NCBI RefSeq assembly: GCF_000429305.1
Contig: NZ_AUBP01000005.1
Location: 248,001-312,000, forward strand
Source of the DNA: Desulfovibrio inopinatus DSM 10711
Lineage (GTDB): Bacteria; Desulfobacterota; Desulfovibrionia; Desulfovibrionales; Desulfovibrionaceae
Length of the DNA: 64,000 nucleotides
Direction of reading: 5' to 3'
Position 1 is the stretch's first letter; the number at the start of each line of letters is the position of its first letter. The translations under genes and the position numbers were made by a program. Below are positions 51,770 through 61,197 of the stretch, one piece after another. Below the pieces are notes generated by a model, which had not been told where the DNA came from, did not search any database, and saw only the letters and a program-made list of their open reading frames with translations.

Positions 51770-54265
51770 TCAGGTTGATAATGCCTGCATCGGAGATCGG
51801 TATTCTCTCAGAAAATCAGGAGCCTGGCATTCGTCATGATGCATACCCATAATAAGATTTTTCAGTTCTTCGGCCTGTTGGGTGAGATCGCCAATGGCCA
51901 AAGAAGACGTCTCCATGCCTTCGACTGTATCTTCTGCAACCTGTTTAACTTCAGCCACTGCCGCGCTGATCAATTCATGGGTTGCGGTCTGTTCTTCCGT
52001 TGAAGCAGCAATCTGCTGTACCTCTTCTGCGGCTTCTTGCGAAAACGATACGATGAGTTTCAATGTCTCACCGGATTTGACCACAAGCTCATTCGCGTCT
52101 TGAATAGCCTGAAAGGCGGTCTCCGTATTTGCGACATTCAGATACGCCATTTTTTGTATATTCCCGATACTGTCCGAAACTTGTTGTGTGGCACCAACAG
52201 TTTTTTCGGCAAGTTTCCGAACCTCATCGGCAACGACAGCAAAGCCACGGCCGGCTTCTCCCGCTCGTGCCGCTTCGATGGCTGCATTCAGTGCCAACAA
52301 ATTCGTCTGATCGGCGATTTCATTAATAACATTGATAATATCACCAATAGCACGCGCGTTATCACCGAGCATGTGGATATTCGTTTTCAGGTCCGATGAT
52401 AACGTAAAAACTTTCTCCAAAGCTTGAATGGACTGTTCCACCACTCGCGACCCCTCATGGGCCTTTTCCATGGCCGCTCCTGCATTCTCCGCAGTTGTAC
52501 TGGCACTTTGCGCAATACTGATCAAAGAATTGCTCATCTCATCCATGGACATCGAAGTCTCAATAATTCGTTCAGTCTGCAGTCTTGCGCCTGACTGTAC
52601 CATGTCCACTTTACGGGAAAGTTCCTCGGCACTGCTGAATACATGGCGAGAAATCTGATCAGCTTCCTCCGCCACCGTTTTCATTTTGTCATTCTGGCAA
52701 CGTATCTCTGCTTCTTGCCGTTTAATTGCTGTCAGATCGGTAAAGAGCGCAAAAGCACCTATAGGGTTGGAATCAAGATCATACAATGGAGCCGCATCAA
52801 GTCGAATGAAATATTCCGTCCCTCGTCGCCCTTGACCTTGAATTTCGATATCACGAAATGTACGTCGCTCTTTGAAACAGTTACGCGTAATGCCTTGACC
52901 ACCCTTTTCTCCGTAAAAAAATTCTGCCACATCCATTCCCAAATAGTGGTCATACTCTCCATCAAGTTCCAGGAGATCAAGCAACGGTTGATTGACAAAA
53001 GACAATCGATTTTCAGGATCAGCAACAAGGCACGGGGTTGTCATCGCACGTAAAATCCCTTCGGAAAACCCAAGCTTGTTTTTTAACTCTCCGACCATTT
53101 GCAACAACCCACGCCGGAGTTGCCCCAATTCCGCCTTGAATCGACCATGCAATTCGGCAGCAAAATTTCCTCGGGTGATTTCTTCCAGAAATACTTGCAA
53201 AGAGGAAAACGGCTGTGTCAATTCCCGTTTGAGAAACCACATGGATGCAAGTACGACAAGAACAGCCGTTACAAGACCAAGGATAAGCGCGACCTGAGTC
53301 AGTCGACTCACCGCTGCAAACGCTTCGTCGCGATCCATCTCGACCAAAAGAGCCCAATTCTCATTGCCAACGGGAAGGGGTGCGAATGCGGTCAATACCT
53401 CGACATTGCGAAAATCCGTCGCCAATTCAGTGCCAGATTTACCAGCAATCGCCTTCTGAAATGGATCCGTCGCTATTTTCCCGGTTTCAGGATGGGCAAA
53501 TGAAGCCTGAACGGAATGCGTATCCGGAGCGCGGAACGAATCTGAACGCATCTTCCCGTCCGGACCAACAAGAAAACTCTCTCCAGTTTCTCCCATCCCA
53601 GAACGCAATTTCATAATCGTGGAAATATCCCCTCGTGGGATACGTAAAATCGCGACGCCTTCAACGTCATTCGTATGATTATAAACCGGAGCAGCAACAA
53701 ACGCAGCCGGTCGTCCATCTAAAGGGGGATATGCTTGGTAATCGACAAAGGTGACTTGGCCCTTCAATCCTTCCCGCCAAGCCTCCGCCAAGTTTGTATC
53801 CTTGAGCTTTCCTTTGTCCAAATCTTCACCCATATCCAGGCCCTTATTGACGGAATACAAAACGCGTCCGTAGTCATCGACCAACAAGGCGTCTTCATAC
53901 CCCAGGACCGAGACAAACGGCTCAAAGGCTCCCTCGACATAAGGAAAAAGACTCACATAGTCAGGGTCATTGATGTCCATGCGTTCTCCGGCCTCGACCG
54001 TACCGTAAGTATAGTCGCGTAACAGGCCGACCGCATTGAACACTTCTTTAACGCTGGCAAAAATTCGTACTTCCTGCGACCATTTTTCAAAAAGCTGCTC
54101 CATCGCAGCTTTTTTAGCATCACGTAATGACTCAAGTTGGCCAAATGCTTGGTGAGACAAGCTCATCGATGCCTGCCTCACACTGTAAAGTCCCATAATA
54201 ACAATGGGAACAATGCCGATCATCAGACAAAACGCTATCATCTTCGCTTTCAATGAAATCTTCAT
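51770..54265 (-). CDS. Methyl-accepting chemotaxis protein with dCache and PAS domains
   Basis: From ATG 54265 an 831-residue chemoreceptor: TM1 (~8-28), a periplasmic dCache domain (~40-310), TM2 (~320-343), HAMP (~345-395), a PAS domain (~410-525, with [20 protein letters not shown] and [20 protein letters not shown]), and the cytoplasmic signalling hairpin whose tip reads [20 protein letters not shown] (~655). It signals to CheA/CheW. The ligand is unknown; the PAS domain between HAMP and the signalling domain may sense an internal cue. The start at ATG 54265 is preceded by AAGGGC; ATG 54337 lies further up without support. No CheB/CheR-binding pentapeptide is seen at the C-terminus. Confidence 0.92.
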   Translation of the reverse strand: MKISLKAKMIAFCLMIGIVPIVIMGLYSVRQASMSLSHQAFGQLESLRDAKKAAMEQLFEKWSQEVRIFASVKEVFNAVGLLRDYTYGTVEAGERMDINDPDYVSLFPYVEGAFEPFVSVLGYEDALLVDDYGRVLYSVNKGLDMGEDLDKGKLKDTNLAEAWREGLKGQVTFVDYQAYPPLDGRPAAFVAAPVYNHTNDVEGVAILRIPRGDISTIMKLRSGMGETGESFLVGPDGKMRSDSFRAPDTHSVQASFAHPETGKIATDPFQKAIAGKSGTELATDFRNVEVLTAFAPLPVGNENWALLVEMDRDEAFAAVSRLTQVALILGLVTAVLVVLASMWFLKRELTQPFSSLQVFLEEITRGNFAAELHGRFKAELGQLRRGLLQMVGELKNKLGFSEGILRAMTTPCLVADPENRLSFVNQPLLDLLELDGEYDHYLGMDVAEFFYGEKGGQGITRNCFKERRTFRDIEIQGQGRRGTEYFIRLDAAPLYDLDSNPIGAFALFTDLTAIKRQEAEIRCQNDKMKTVAEEADQISRHVFSSAEELSRKVDMVQSGARLQTERIIETSMSMDEMSNSLISIAQSASTTAENAGAAMEKAHEGSRVVEQSIQALEKVFTLSSDLKTNIHMLGDNARAIGDIINVINEIADQTNLLALNAAIEAARAGEAGRGFAVVADEVRKLAEKTVGATQQVSDSIGNIQKMAYLNVANTETAFQAIQDANELVVKSGETLKLIVSFSQEAAEEVQQIAASTEEQTATHELISAAVAEVKQVAEDTVEGMETSSLAIGDLTQQAEELKNLIMGMHHDECQAPDFLREYRSPMQALST

Positions 54266-54337
54266 AATATAAAGGCCCTTCATCCTCTTGGGGGGGAAGC
54301 ATGGAATCGCAAAGGAGGTGATATTGTCAGACAACAA

Positions 54338-54804
54338 CGCGGCGGATATCCATTTTTGAAAACGATTCGCAAAGATATGGACAATCCAGATTTCGTTTTA
54401 AAATTTTATATTTTCTACTGTACAGACTGTGTACTTTTCCTTCCAAATCGGTGTCATTTCCATGACATCACAACTCTATCTCTTGTCGTAACCCATTGTT
54501 CTGGAAAGTGCTGCACGACAATAAAAATATTTTTTAGATAAAAACGACAATGACAAACAAATATAAAAATAAAATCAAATTTATATATAAATATAGACAC
54601 AAATAACTACGATGACACTCACAACAATGATACCGTTACAATGAACGGCCACGAATTCCAGCGACTTGAGAAGTGTTGTTCGACAATGCAACACGCCATT
54701 TTTTCAATACACTATAATACTACAATAAATGGGGCGAAAGAGAATTACAGGAGGAACACTATCAGCGGAACAAGGAAGGCAAAGCCTCCCTTGTTCAGAA
54801 TGGA
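54338..54804. other. AT-rich intergenic region
   Basis: This stretch between the chemoreceptor and the HprK-related kinase holds no gene I can support. The part 54520-54600 is almost pure A/T. It contains the palindrome TGTCATTTCCATGACA (54452-54467), and two related 16-base strings, AGTGCTGCACGACAAT (54507-54522) and AGTGTTGTTCGACAAT (54672-54687). These may be regulatory sites of the chemoreceptor gene. Confidence 0.5.
54768..54796 (-). terminator. Possible terminator of the GAK-type operon
   Basis: GAACAAGGAAGGC (54768-54780) pairs with GCCTCCCTTGTTC (54784-54796) around AAA, twelve pairs and one mismatch, starting nine bases after the HprK-related kinase stop. No T-run follows on the minus strand, so termination efficiency is unclear. 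Confidence 0.5.
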
Positions 54805-55899
54805 CTATCTTGCTTTTTCGAGTTGCTCTTGTAAGAAAGCAAGGCAAATTTCTGTTGCAGCGTCGAAATCGATACCGCCAGTTAGTTCAAGCACAGGACA
54901 ATCATCCAGTAACGCCAAGTACGCTTGCTCCGAAAAATCAAGTGTTTCTGCCGGATCATCCATCTCAAAGAATAAACCAACATCTTTCATGAAAGCCGGC
55001 ATCAAGTCTCGACGTTCTTTCAAATTGACTCGAGTGGCAACAACAGGATCATCTGTTCGCTTCCAGTGCAAAAGAATAAGTCCTGCCATTTGAGCCCGCA
55101 ATTTAAATTTATTCGGACCAAAGCAGGTATCGACCATGGCATCATATTTGTGTTCAAGATCCCACAACTCACTGGTGGGCATCCGAGAAAACCGGTCGAA
55201 TTCCTCTTTACTCATCACGGAACTCAAACTCGGGTTATTGACAACCGTGCCAGGGTTAACGCGTGGCATTTTGGGGACACCGATCATCTCCAATCCACTC
55301 TCCCTGCGACGCACCATCAACCGGTCGTTACTGATGAAATCCGTACCGCGACGCATAATATGCAACGCCAGAGTCGATTTGCCCGCACCGGAGAACCCGG
55401 CCAACGACAAACCAAGCCCATCGACAGCAACTCCTGCAGCATGGAACAACAACGAGCCGCGTTTAATCACAATTTCGATAAAGCGGTTATTGAGAAAATT
55501 GATAATCTGCGCCTGGTTCTCAATGCAGGAACCAAAGGCATAGTGATCACCATCGCCGAACATAAAGATCATTCCGGTTTTGATCTTCCGCACGATACGG
55601 CCATCGGGAAAATCAACATATTGTTCTTTGAGTGATGTTTTTCCAGGGTCTCGCTCTTTTGTCACAAACGGAAGATTCAAATCCAGATTCGGCATTTCAA
55701 TCGCCGTCACCACAACGGAGGCTTCTTCTCCTTCGGCCAGAAACTCATGGTAGTACTCTCTTAAATCGTCGACGAGCTTGAGCGAATTGGTCTTGAGATC
55801 AATACGAAGATCATCAAACTGCAATAGGAGATGATGCGGCGTCTGGTGAAGATCAAGATACGGAGCGGCAACTTCATGATACGAATGAGGACGATTCAT
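54805..55899 (-). CDS. HprK-related kinase B (GAK system)
   Basis: A 364-residue protein whose C-terminal half resembles HPr kinase/phosphorylase: the P-loop LAGFSGAGKSTLALHIM (about residue 168), then FISNDRLMV as in the HprK catalytic region. The N-terminal ~140 residues are specific to this group. The family is known as HprK-related kinase B and occurs with an ATP-grasp and amphi-Trp protein in the GAK gene set of unknown role. No HPr or PTS gene is here, so the phosphate acceptor is unknown. ATG 55899 overlaps the ATP-grasp stop by four bases. Confidence 0.88.
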   Translation of the reverse strand: MNRPHSYHEVAAPYLDLHQTPHHLLLQFDDLRIDLKTNSLKLVDDLREYYHEFLAEGEEASVVVTAIEMPNLDLNLPFVTKERDPGKTSLKEQYVDFPDGRIVRKIKTGMIFMFGDGDHYAFGSCIENQAQIINFLNNRFIEIVIKRGSLLFHAAGVAVDGLGLSLAGFSGAGKSTLALHIMRRGTDFISNDRLMVRRRESGLEMIGVPKMPRVNPGTVVNNPSLSSVMSKEEFDRFSRMPTSELWDLEHKYDAMVDTCFGPNKFKLRAQMAGLILLHWKRTDDPVVATRVNLKERRDLMPAFMKDVGLFFEMDDPAETLDFSEQAYLALLDDCPVLELTGGIDFDAATEICLAFLQEQLEKAR

Positions 55900-56777
55900 G
55901 CAATTTTCTCCAGCACGTGGTCGACATACATGGACGCCACGTCAATATTATCGGATTCAAGGAGTCCACGAAAGCCACCAAAAGCCGAGACTTCAAAAAC
56001 TTGCGCGCCTTGAGACGTTTCAACAACGTCAACGCAAGTAAATGCCATATCGAAGAGACTCTGGGCTTTGTCGGCCAGCGCAAGGATCTCATCGGACGGC
56101 TTATAGCTGACGTATTTTCCACCAGTGCGTGTCGTCGTATCCCAGCTATCGCCACTTCCCTGCCGCGCATACGTGCCGAGATATTCCCCCCCCATATACG
56201 AGACCCCTAAATCGATAAGCTTGCCCGCATGGGAGACCATTTGCTGGATGTACATCACCCGGTTGCCATTATTTTTGAAGTCCTCAATAGCCTCGACCAT
56301 CTCCGACCCAGGCTCGATAACCATCATTCCGCGCGCCTTGGAGCTATACAAGGGTTTAAAGATGGCTTTTCCAAAGCGTTCTACCGTGGCCGCCGCTTCT
56401 TGAATACTCTCCGTGATGACCGTAGCAGGCATGGGAATTCCGGCGGAACGCAACGCAGCGGTGCAGCTCAAGCGATCAATTAACCGAAACATGCTGTGCG
56501 GATTGGAGAAAACCGGAAGGCCAAGATCATATAAAAACCGCAAGATCTCCATTCTGTCCAAGGCATCGGGGGAATATGTCGGGGCGATCTTTTTGACGAT
56601 AATGGCATCAAGAGCAGTCAATTCGACATCTTTGCAAAACGCCTTATTCGTATCCAAGTCCAAACGGACATCGGCCATATCGATGAGACAGCGAAAGCCG
56701 GTCTTGGCTTCTACAGCATCGAGCAATCGTTCCGTCGACCATCCGCCAGGGATGCCGACAACACCAACTTTTTTCAT
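55896..56777 (-). CDS. GAK-system ATP-grasp enzyme
   Basis: A 293-residue ATP-grasp ligase of the RimK/glutathione-synthetase type. It starts MKKVGVVGIPGGWSTERLLD, has the ATP-binding lysine in AIFKPLYSSKARGMMVIEPGS (about residue 145), and the late metal-binding segment CVDVVETSQGAQVFEVSAFGGFRG. Such enzymes make a peptide or amide bond, often on a protein C-terminus or a small molecule. The neighbour with a conserved short C-terminus, the amphi-Trp protein, is a possible substrate; this is inference. ATG 56777 has AAGGAG at good spacing. Confidence 0.88.
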   Translation of the reverse strand: MKKVGVVGIPGGWSTERLLDAVEAKTGFRCLIDMADVRLDLDTNKAFCKDVELTALDAIIVKKIAPTYSPDALDRMEILRFLYDLGLPVFSNPHSMFRLIDRLSCTAALRSAGIPMPATVITESIQEAAATVERFGKAIFKPLYSSKARGMMVIEPGSEMVEAIEDFKNNGNRVMYIQQMVSHAGKLIDLGVSYMGGEYLGTYARQGSGDSWDTTTRTGGKYVSYKPSDEILALADKAQSLFDMAFTCVDVVETSQGAQVFEVSAFGGFRGLLESDNIDVASMYVDHVLEKIA

Positions 56778-56824
56778 AAACACTCCTTTTCAGACCGCCG
56801 TGAATCCATCGTACAAGCGCACAA

Positions 56825-58456
56825 TCAGTCAAGAATTCCTTCAAGCGGCAAGTTAAATGCGTCGAAATCGCCCTGATGCGCCAAAAATGTCTTGAGATAG
56901 AACACTCCGCGCATAAACATATGCTTGGCAAATTTGGAATTAAGCTCAAAACGCGTCGACGTCATGAGCGACCGAGCAAGCCCCAGGCACATCCTGGCTT
57001 CGTAGGTTGTATCTCCATGTTTTTGGGCATACTGATGGCCAAAATTATACATTTCCAGAGCAGCAGCTCGCAAGCGAGAACGTTGATTCTGCCGGAACAG
57101 CGGCAGGCGGAAGTTGGAGACCATAAACACGGAAACATCTTGTACATAATCGTTATCTGCAGATCGATGCAGGTCGATATAATGAATACGATCTTCCGTG
57201 TCGTTATAAATGATGTTGTTACTGTTGAAATCCCCATGAATAAACACTGAGAATGGAGCTACAAGGCCATGACTCTTTTCTTTTGCAGCTTCTACAATCG
57301 ACGCAAGCGAAGGTTCAACATAGCCTCCGATGCAATATTGGGGATAGTTGTAATGAGGATGTGTACGAAACACTCCACCCAATCGAGCTTGTAATTGACC
57401 AAGAACATGAGCATCGACGGGTTTATCCTTGCGCGTAATGTCCCACAAGTGTTCAACCGTCACTTTCAGCGTGGCCATGGCTTTGGCTAAATGCTCTGCG
57501 GTTGCTCCAAGCACAATGTCTTGGAAGGTCTCGCCTTTTAAAAATTCGACCAACATCGACGTTGATTCGTCATGTTCCCGGAGGGCAATCACTCGTGGAG
57601 CCAACCCCGGAGCAATCTCTTGCCAACGGGCGATTGTGTCGCGCTCCTCGACAAGTTTCTCACGCTCCCCGTCCTTGAAAATGACATCCGTCACCGCACC
57701 ATTGCCGTCGGAAGCATCTTCAACTTTGCCGATACGACACCCGGATCGGCTTCCCCAAATGGACTTAAATTCTACATCGGTCAAGGGAACGTCTTTTCCG
57801 GTCTGCGCCAATACATCACGGAGACCATCAATTTGATGAATCTTGAATCGGTCTCCTGTGATCGTAAAGATCACGGCTTCTCCGATATTGAGCAAGGTGT
57901 CTCCGATACGCTCGAAGTACCGAAAAATAAAAAGCGTTGTCAGAAAATCACCGGTATGGTCACCGGAACGTAGCTCTCGACGTATTCTGTCAAAGTTGAC
58001 TTTATAAATACTATCGAGCTCCATTTCTGTCCGGCATATTTCAAAGGCCTTGTTCATATCACGTTTGAATACGGCCGAATCAACGCGCTCCAGTGCGGAA
58101 GCAACAACATCAAGACATATTTCGTAATCGTAATGCTGCAAGAATGTCGTGTCTTCATAATGGAGTAACTGTCTTGATATATTGACGCAGTGGTCTCCAA
58201 TACGCTCAAGATTCGTCGTGATCGTGTTGATACCTCGAAGGAAACTCACTTTCATTGAGCCAAGAGACGCGTCACCGTGAATCTTAGCATAGCAATTGTT
58301 TTGGAGAACACTCTTGAGGTTGTCGATATAATCGTCACGCGTGTCCATACGAAGAATTGCTTTCTCGTCCGGACTCTTCATGACACGGCGCAGACTTTCG
58401 AGCTGCCGACCGACCTCCATCAACATGAACTTGAAATTGTCGACAATAATATTCAT
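56825..58456 (-). CDS. PhoU domain fused to an APH/choline-kinase-type phosphotransferase
   Basis: This 543-residue protein has two parts. Residues 1-215 are a PhoU helical bundle (FLRGINTITTNLERIGDHCVNI and LTTLFIFRYFERIGDTLLNIGE, the two ERIGD repeats). Residues ~245-500 look like an aminoglycoside phosphotransferase/choline kinase, with the catalytic loop HGDFNSNNIIYN (about 405) and IHYIDLHRS in place of the metal-binding IDxD. The kinase looks active by motif. PhoU usually controls phosphate uptake, so a sensor joined to a small-molecule kinase is unusual. It follows the amphi-Trp gene by 11 bases. Confidence 0.85.
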   Translation of the reverse strand: MNIIVDNFKFMLMEVGRQLESLRRVMKSPDEKAILRMDTRDDYIDNLKSVLQNNCYAKIHGDASLGSMKVSFLRGINTITTNLERIGDHCVNISRQLLHYEDTTFLQHYDYEICLDVVASALERVDSAVFKRDMNKAFEICRTEMELDSIYKVNFDRIRRELRSGDHTGDFLTTLFIFRYFERIGDTLLNIGEAVIFTITGDRFKIHQIDGLRDVLAQTGKDVPLTDVEFKSIWGSRSGCRIGKVEDASDGNGAVTDVIFKDGEREKLVEERDTIARWQEIAPGLAPRVIALREHDESTSMLVEFLKGETFQDIVLGATAEHLAKAMATLKVTVEHLWDITRKDKPVDAHVLGQLQARLGGVFRTHPHYNYPQYCIGGYVEPSLASIVEAAKEKSHGLVAPFSVFIHGDFNSNNIIYNDTEDRIHYIDLHRSADNDYVQDVSVFMVSNFRLPLFRQNQRSRLRAAALEMYNFGHQYAQKHGDTTYEARMCLGLARSLMTSTRFELNSKFAKHMFMRGVFYLKTFLAHQGDFDAFNLPLEGILD

Positions 58457-58467
58457 GGATACTCCGT

Positions 58468-58740
58468 TCAGGACTCAATAAAAAGTGGTTCCTTTCCGGC
58501 GTCTTCCACTCCCGGCTTTTCCTTCCAACGCAGTTTGATTTTGAGTTTACGGTCTACACCCTTGGTTTTTCCCTCAAGTGCAAACGTCACCAGACCACGC
58601 GGCTCGAAGACGATTTCATCTTCACCATGCCGCAAGGTCAGTTTCCCTTTTGCAAACCCATCACGAATGGCGTCGAGATAGTCGATGAAAGCATCGAGCT
58701 CCTGAATAGATTCAAATTGAAACAACTTATCCGATTGCAT
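58468..58740 (-). CDS. Amphi-Trp domain protein
   Basis: A 90-residue protein starting MQSDKLFQFESIQELDAFID. It has the family pattern: an N-terminal helix (LDAIRDGFAKGKLTL), then RHGEDEIVFEPRGLVTFALEG, and the amphipathic strand RKLKIKLRW with the name-giving Trp, followed by a short acidic tail. The amphi-Trp family belongs to the GAK gene set; its role is unknown. ATG 58740 is selected because AAGGAG has proper spacing only to this ATG and not to 58746. It heads the four-gene operon. Confidence 0.88.
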   Translation of the reverse strand: MQSDKLFQFESIQELDAFIDYLDAIRDGFAKGKLTLRHGEDEIVFEPRGLVTFALEGKTKGVDRKLKIKLRWKEKPGVEDAGKEPLFIES

Positions 58741-58833
58741 TGCCATCTCCTTTCATTTGGCGATATCGGTTCATTTAGTCCGATACCCCCGCTCCATGTG
58801 CCATGCTCTCGTGTCGCTAATGTTACAAGCCAC

Positions 58834-58871
58834 AAAAAAAGACGCCGTCTGCAAGGACGGCGTCTTTTTTC
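58834..58871. terminator. Terminator of pta (symmetrical)
   Basis: GACGCCGTC (58841-58849) pairs with GACGGCGTC (58856-58864), extended by seven A-T pairs on the outside, with loop TGCAAG. The flanking A and T runs make it work in either direction. It lies just after the pta stop and before the GAK operon. Confidence 0.92.
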
Positions 58872-58881
58872 TCCATTCAGT

Positions 58882-60972
58882 TTAATCCTGAGCTTGAATG
58901 GCTGTGATAGCGACAGTATAGACAATATCCTCAACCGTACAGCCACGACTGAGGTCATTGACCGGTTTATTCAACCCCTGCAACACCGGTCCCATGGCAA
59001 TGGCTCCGGCTGAGCGTTGAACGGCTTTATACGTGTTATTTCCTGTATCAAGATCCGGAAAAATAAATACTGTTGCCCGTCCCGCCACTTTGCTGCCGGG
59101 TAATTTTGTTGCCGCGACAGCAGGATCAATTGCGGCATCGTACTGTATCGGTCCTTCAAGAAGCAGTTCCGGCGCACGAGCTTGAGCAATTTTTACTGCC
59201 TCCACAACTTTATCGACATGCGCCCCCTTCCCTGAAGAGCCCGTTGAATACGATAACAAAGCAACGCGAGGTTCAATGCCAAATTTATACGCAGTTTCAG
59301 CGGAACTCAGTGCAATTTGGGCAAGCTCTTCCGGATTGGGATCAGGGTTGACCGCACAGTCACCGTACACAAGCACCTTATCTTTCAGGCACATAAAAAA
59401 CACACTCGAAACAAGCAACACGTCAGGTCGGTTCTTGATAATTTGAAACGCTGGCCGAATGGTGTGCTGCGTCGTGGTCGTCGAACCGGAAACCATGCCA
59501 TCGCACAATCCACTCTGTACCATCATGGTTCCAAAGTACGTTGGATCAAGGATAAGGTCATGGGCAATTTGTTGCGTCACATTTTTGCCCTTCCGTATCT
59601 CCACAAATTTATCGACGAACTCTTCAAAATGTTCAGAAGAGCCGGGATCAATGATCGGGATTTCGAGCTTGATATTGAGGCGCGACATCGTCTTAGCAAT
59701 CTCGTCGGGATTGCCAAGAAGCGTTAAGTCGACAATGTCGCGTCGAACAAGCATGTCGGCTGCTTTCAAAATGCGTTCGCTGTCGCCTTCAGGCAACACA
59801 ATATGACGACGTTGTTTTCTCGCACGCAAAAACAACCCGTATTGGAACATTTCCGGTGTAATGCTTTCACTTTTAGCTGCATCAATGCTTCTCAGAAAAA
59901 CAGGAACATTGACGGCTCCATCGAATACCCCCAATGCCCTGGCAATTTTTTGCTGATCATCAAAGTGAATTTTTCCACGCATATCGAGCAAGCGTCGCGC
60001 AGTGGTAAAGGTGTCTCCAGATGCTTTGAGAATAGGAAAAGACGCATCTTCCCAAGCACTAATGATTTCAGCAATATTTTCTGCAACGGGCATATCGCCT
60101 GTTAACAACACCCCGGCGATATTGGGAAATTTGGGGGAAAATCGAGCGGCATAACAACCAAGAATAATATCGGAACGGTCTGCCGGCACCACGACAAGAC
60201 AATCTTTCTCAAGATAATTCAAAAAGTTGGCCACACGCATCGCAGCGACGATATACGCGCGTACTCGATTGCCTAAAAGAGAAGCCCCTTCAAGTACCTC
60301 TGCATGGACCCAAGCTTTCACATCGTTCATGGACGGTCGATCAAGTCCATCATCTTCAGGTAAAACAAAAATAGATGTGGAACCCTTATACGCTCTGGCC
60401 TTGGCAGCAACATAAGGACGCACGTCAACCACGTCGTCTTCGTTCACCCTGTTCACCATGATTGCAAGCATATGAAGTTTTTCTTCAAACATGGCATCGA
60501 GGGCTACTCCAACGGAGTCGACCGTTTGTGCCGCGGTTTTATTTCGACCGCTAGCGACGAATACCACCGGGGCTCCCAATGCGGCAGCGATCATGACATT
60601 AAGCTCAAAGACGAAACTTGCATCAGAAGGCTGAACGTCTGCACCTTCGCATACAATGAAATCATAGCGTTCTTCTAAATCTTTGTATCGCGTCAAGACG
60701 GCTTCGATAAACTGGCTCTGCAAACCTTGGCTCAACATGGATCGCGCTTCTTCTTGCGTAAAAACCCACGCATCTTCGAGCGCCATGTCGAGGTCAAAAT
60801 ATTTTATGGCCAATTCTACGGTGTGATCGACCTCGTTGTCTTGGCTATGGGCCACAGGCTTGAAAAACGCGATTTTCTTCACACGGGTCTTGAGCATTTG
60901 CAAAATGCCGAGCTCAATGACGCTCCGTCCGGCACGCTCCTCCGTGGACATGATAAAAAGGCTCTTCGACAT
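58882..60972 (-). CDS. pta: Phosphate acetyltransferase, long form
   Basis: A 696-residue Pta that interconverts acetyl-CoA and acetyl phosphate. It has the N-terminal P-loop-like dethiobiotin-synthetase-related domain (SKSLFIMSTEERAGRSVIELGIL, 1-~210), a central DRTGG domain (~215-330) and the C-terminal catalytic domain (~370-690: HIVLPEGDSERILKAADML, GMVSGSTTTTQHTIRPAFQII, MLSYSTGSSGKG-type and the final GPVLQGLNKPVNDLSRGC). AGGAGCAG precedes the ATG. ackA, often adjacent, is not in the window. In a sulfate reducer it serves acetate formation from pyruvate with ATP gain. Confidence 0.95.
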   Translation of the reverse strand: MSKSLFIMSTEERAGRSVIELGILQMLKTRVKKIAFFKPVAHSQDNEVDHTVELAIKYFDLDMALEDAWVFTQEEARSMLSQGLQSQFIEAVLTRYKDLEERYDFIVCEGADVQPSDASFVFELNVMIAAALGAPVVFVASGRNKTAAQTVDSVGVALDAMFEEKLHMLAIMVNRVNEDDVVDVRPYVAAKARAYKGSTSIFVLPEDDGLDRPSMNDVKAWVHAEVLEGASLLGNRVRAYIVAAMRVANFLNYLEKDCLVVVPADRSDIILGCYAARFSPKFPNIAGVLLTGDMPVAENIAEIISAWEDASFPILKASGDTFTTARRLLDMRGKIHFDDQQKIARALGVFDGAVNVPVFLRSIDAAKSESITPEMFQYGLFLRARKQRRHIVLPEGDSERILKAADMLVRRDIVDLTLLGNPDEIAKTMSRLNIKLEIPIIDPGSSEHFEEFVDKFVEIRKGKNVTQQIAHDLILDPTYFGTMMVQSGLCDGMVSGSTTTTQHTIRPAFQIIKNRPDVLLVSSVFFMCLKDKVLVYGDCAVNPDPNPEELAQIALSSAETAYKFGIEPRVALLSYSTGSSGKGAHVDKVVEAVKIAQARAPELLLEGPIQYDAAIDPAVAATKLPGSKVAGRATVFIFPDLDTGNNTYKAVQRSAGAIAMGPVLQGLNKPVNDLSRGCTVEDIVYTVAITAIQAQD

Positions 60973-61197
60973 GAGCTGCTCCTCTAGTTACACTCACTGT
61001 CAATGATGTATCAAAACACCGGTCCAGACTTCTTTCGGGTGGTACGCGAAAACAGACACTTTCGTAAAGCATACCGCGTATTTTCTTTCCTACGCATTCA
61101 TGGCTGAAAATAATCGAGCGCATCTTGCCCGACTCGTCTGTCTGAGCTAGTCTTGCAAGGTCTTTCTGAAAACATCCGAACCAATATAAGGTCGCTT

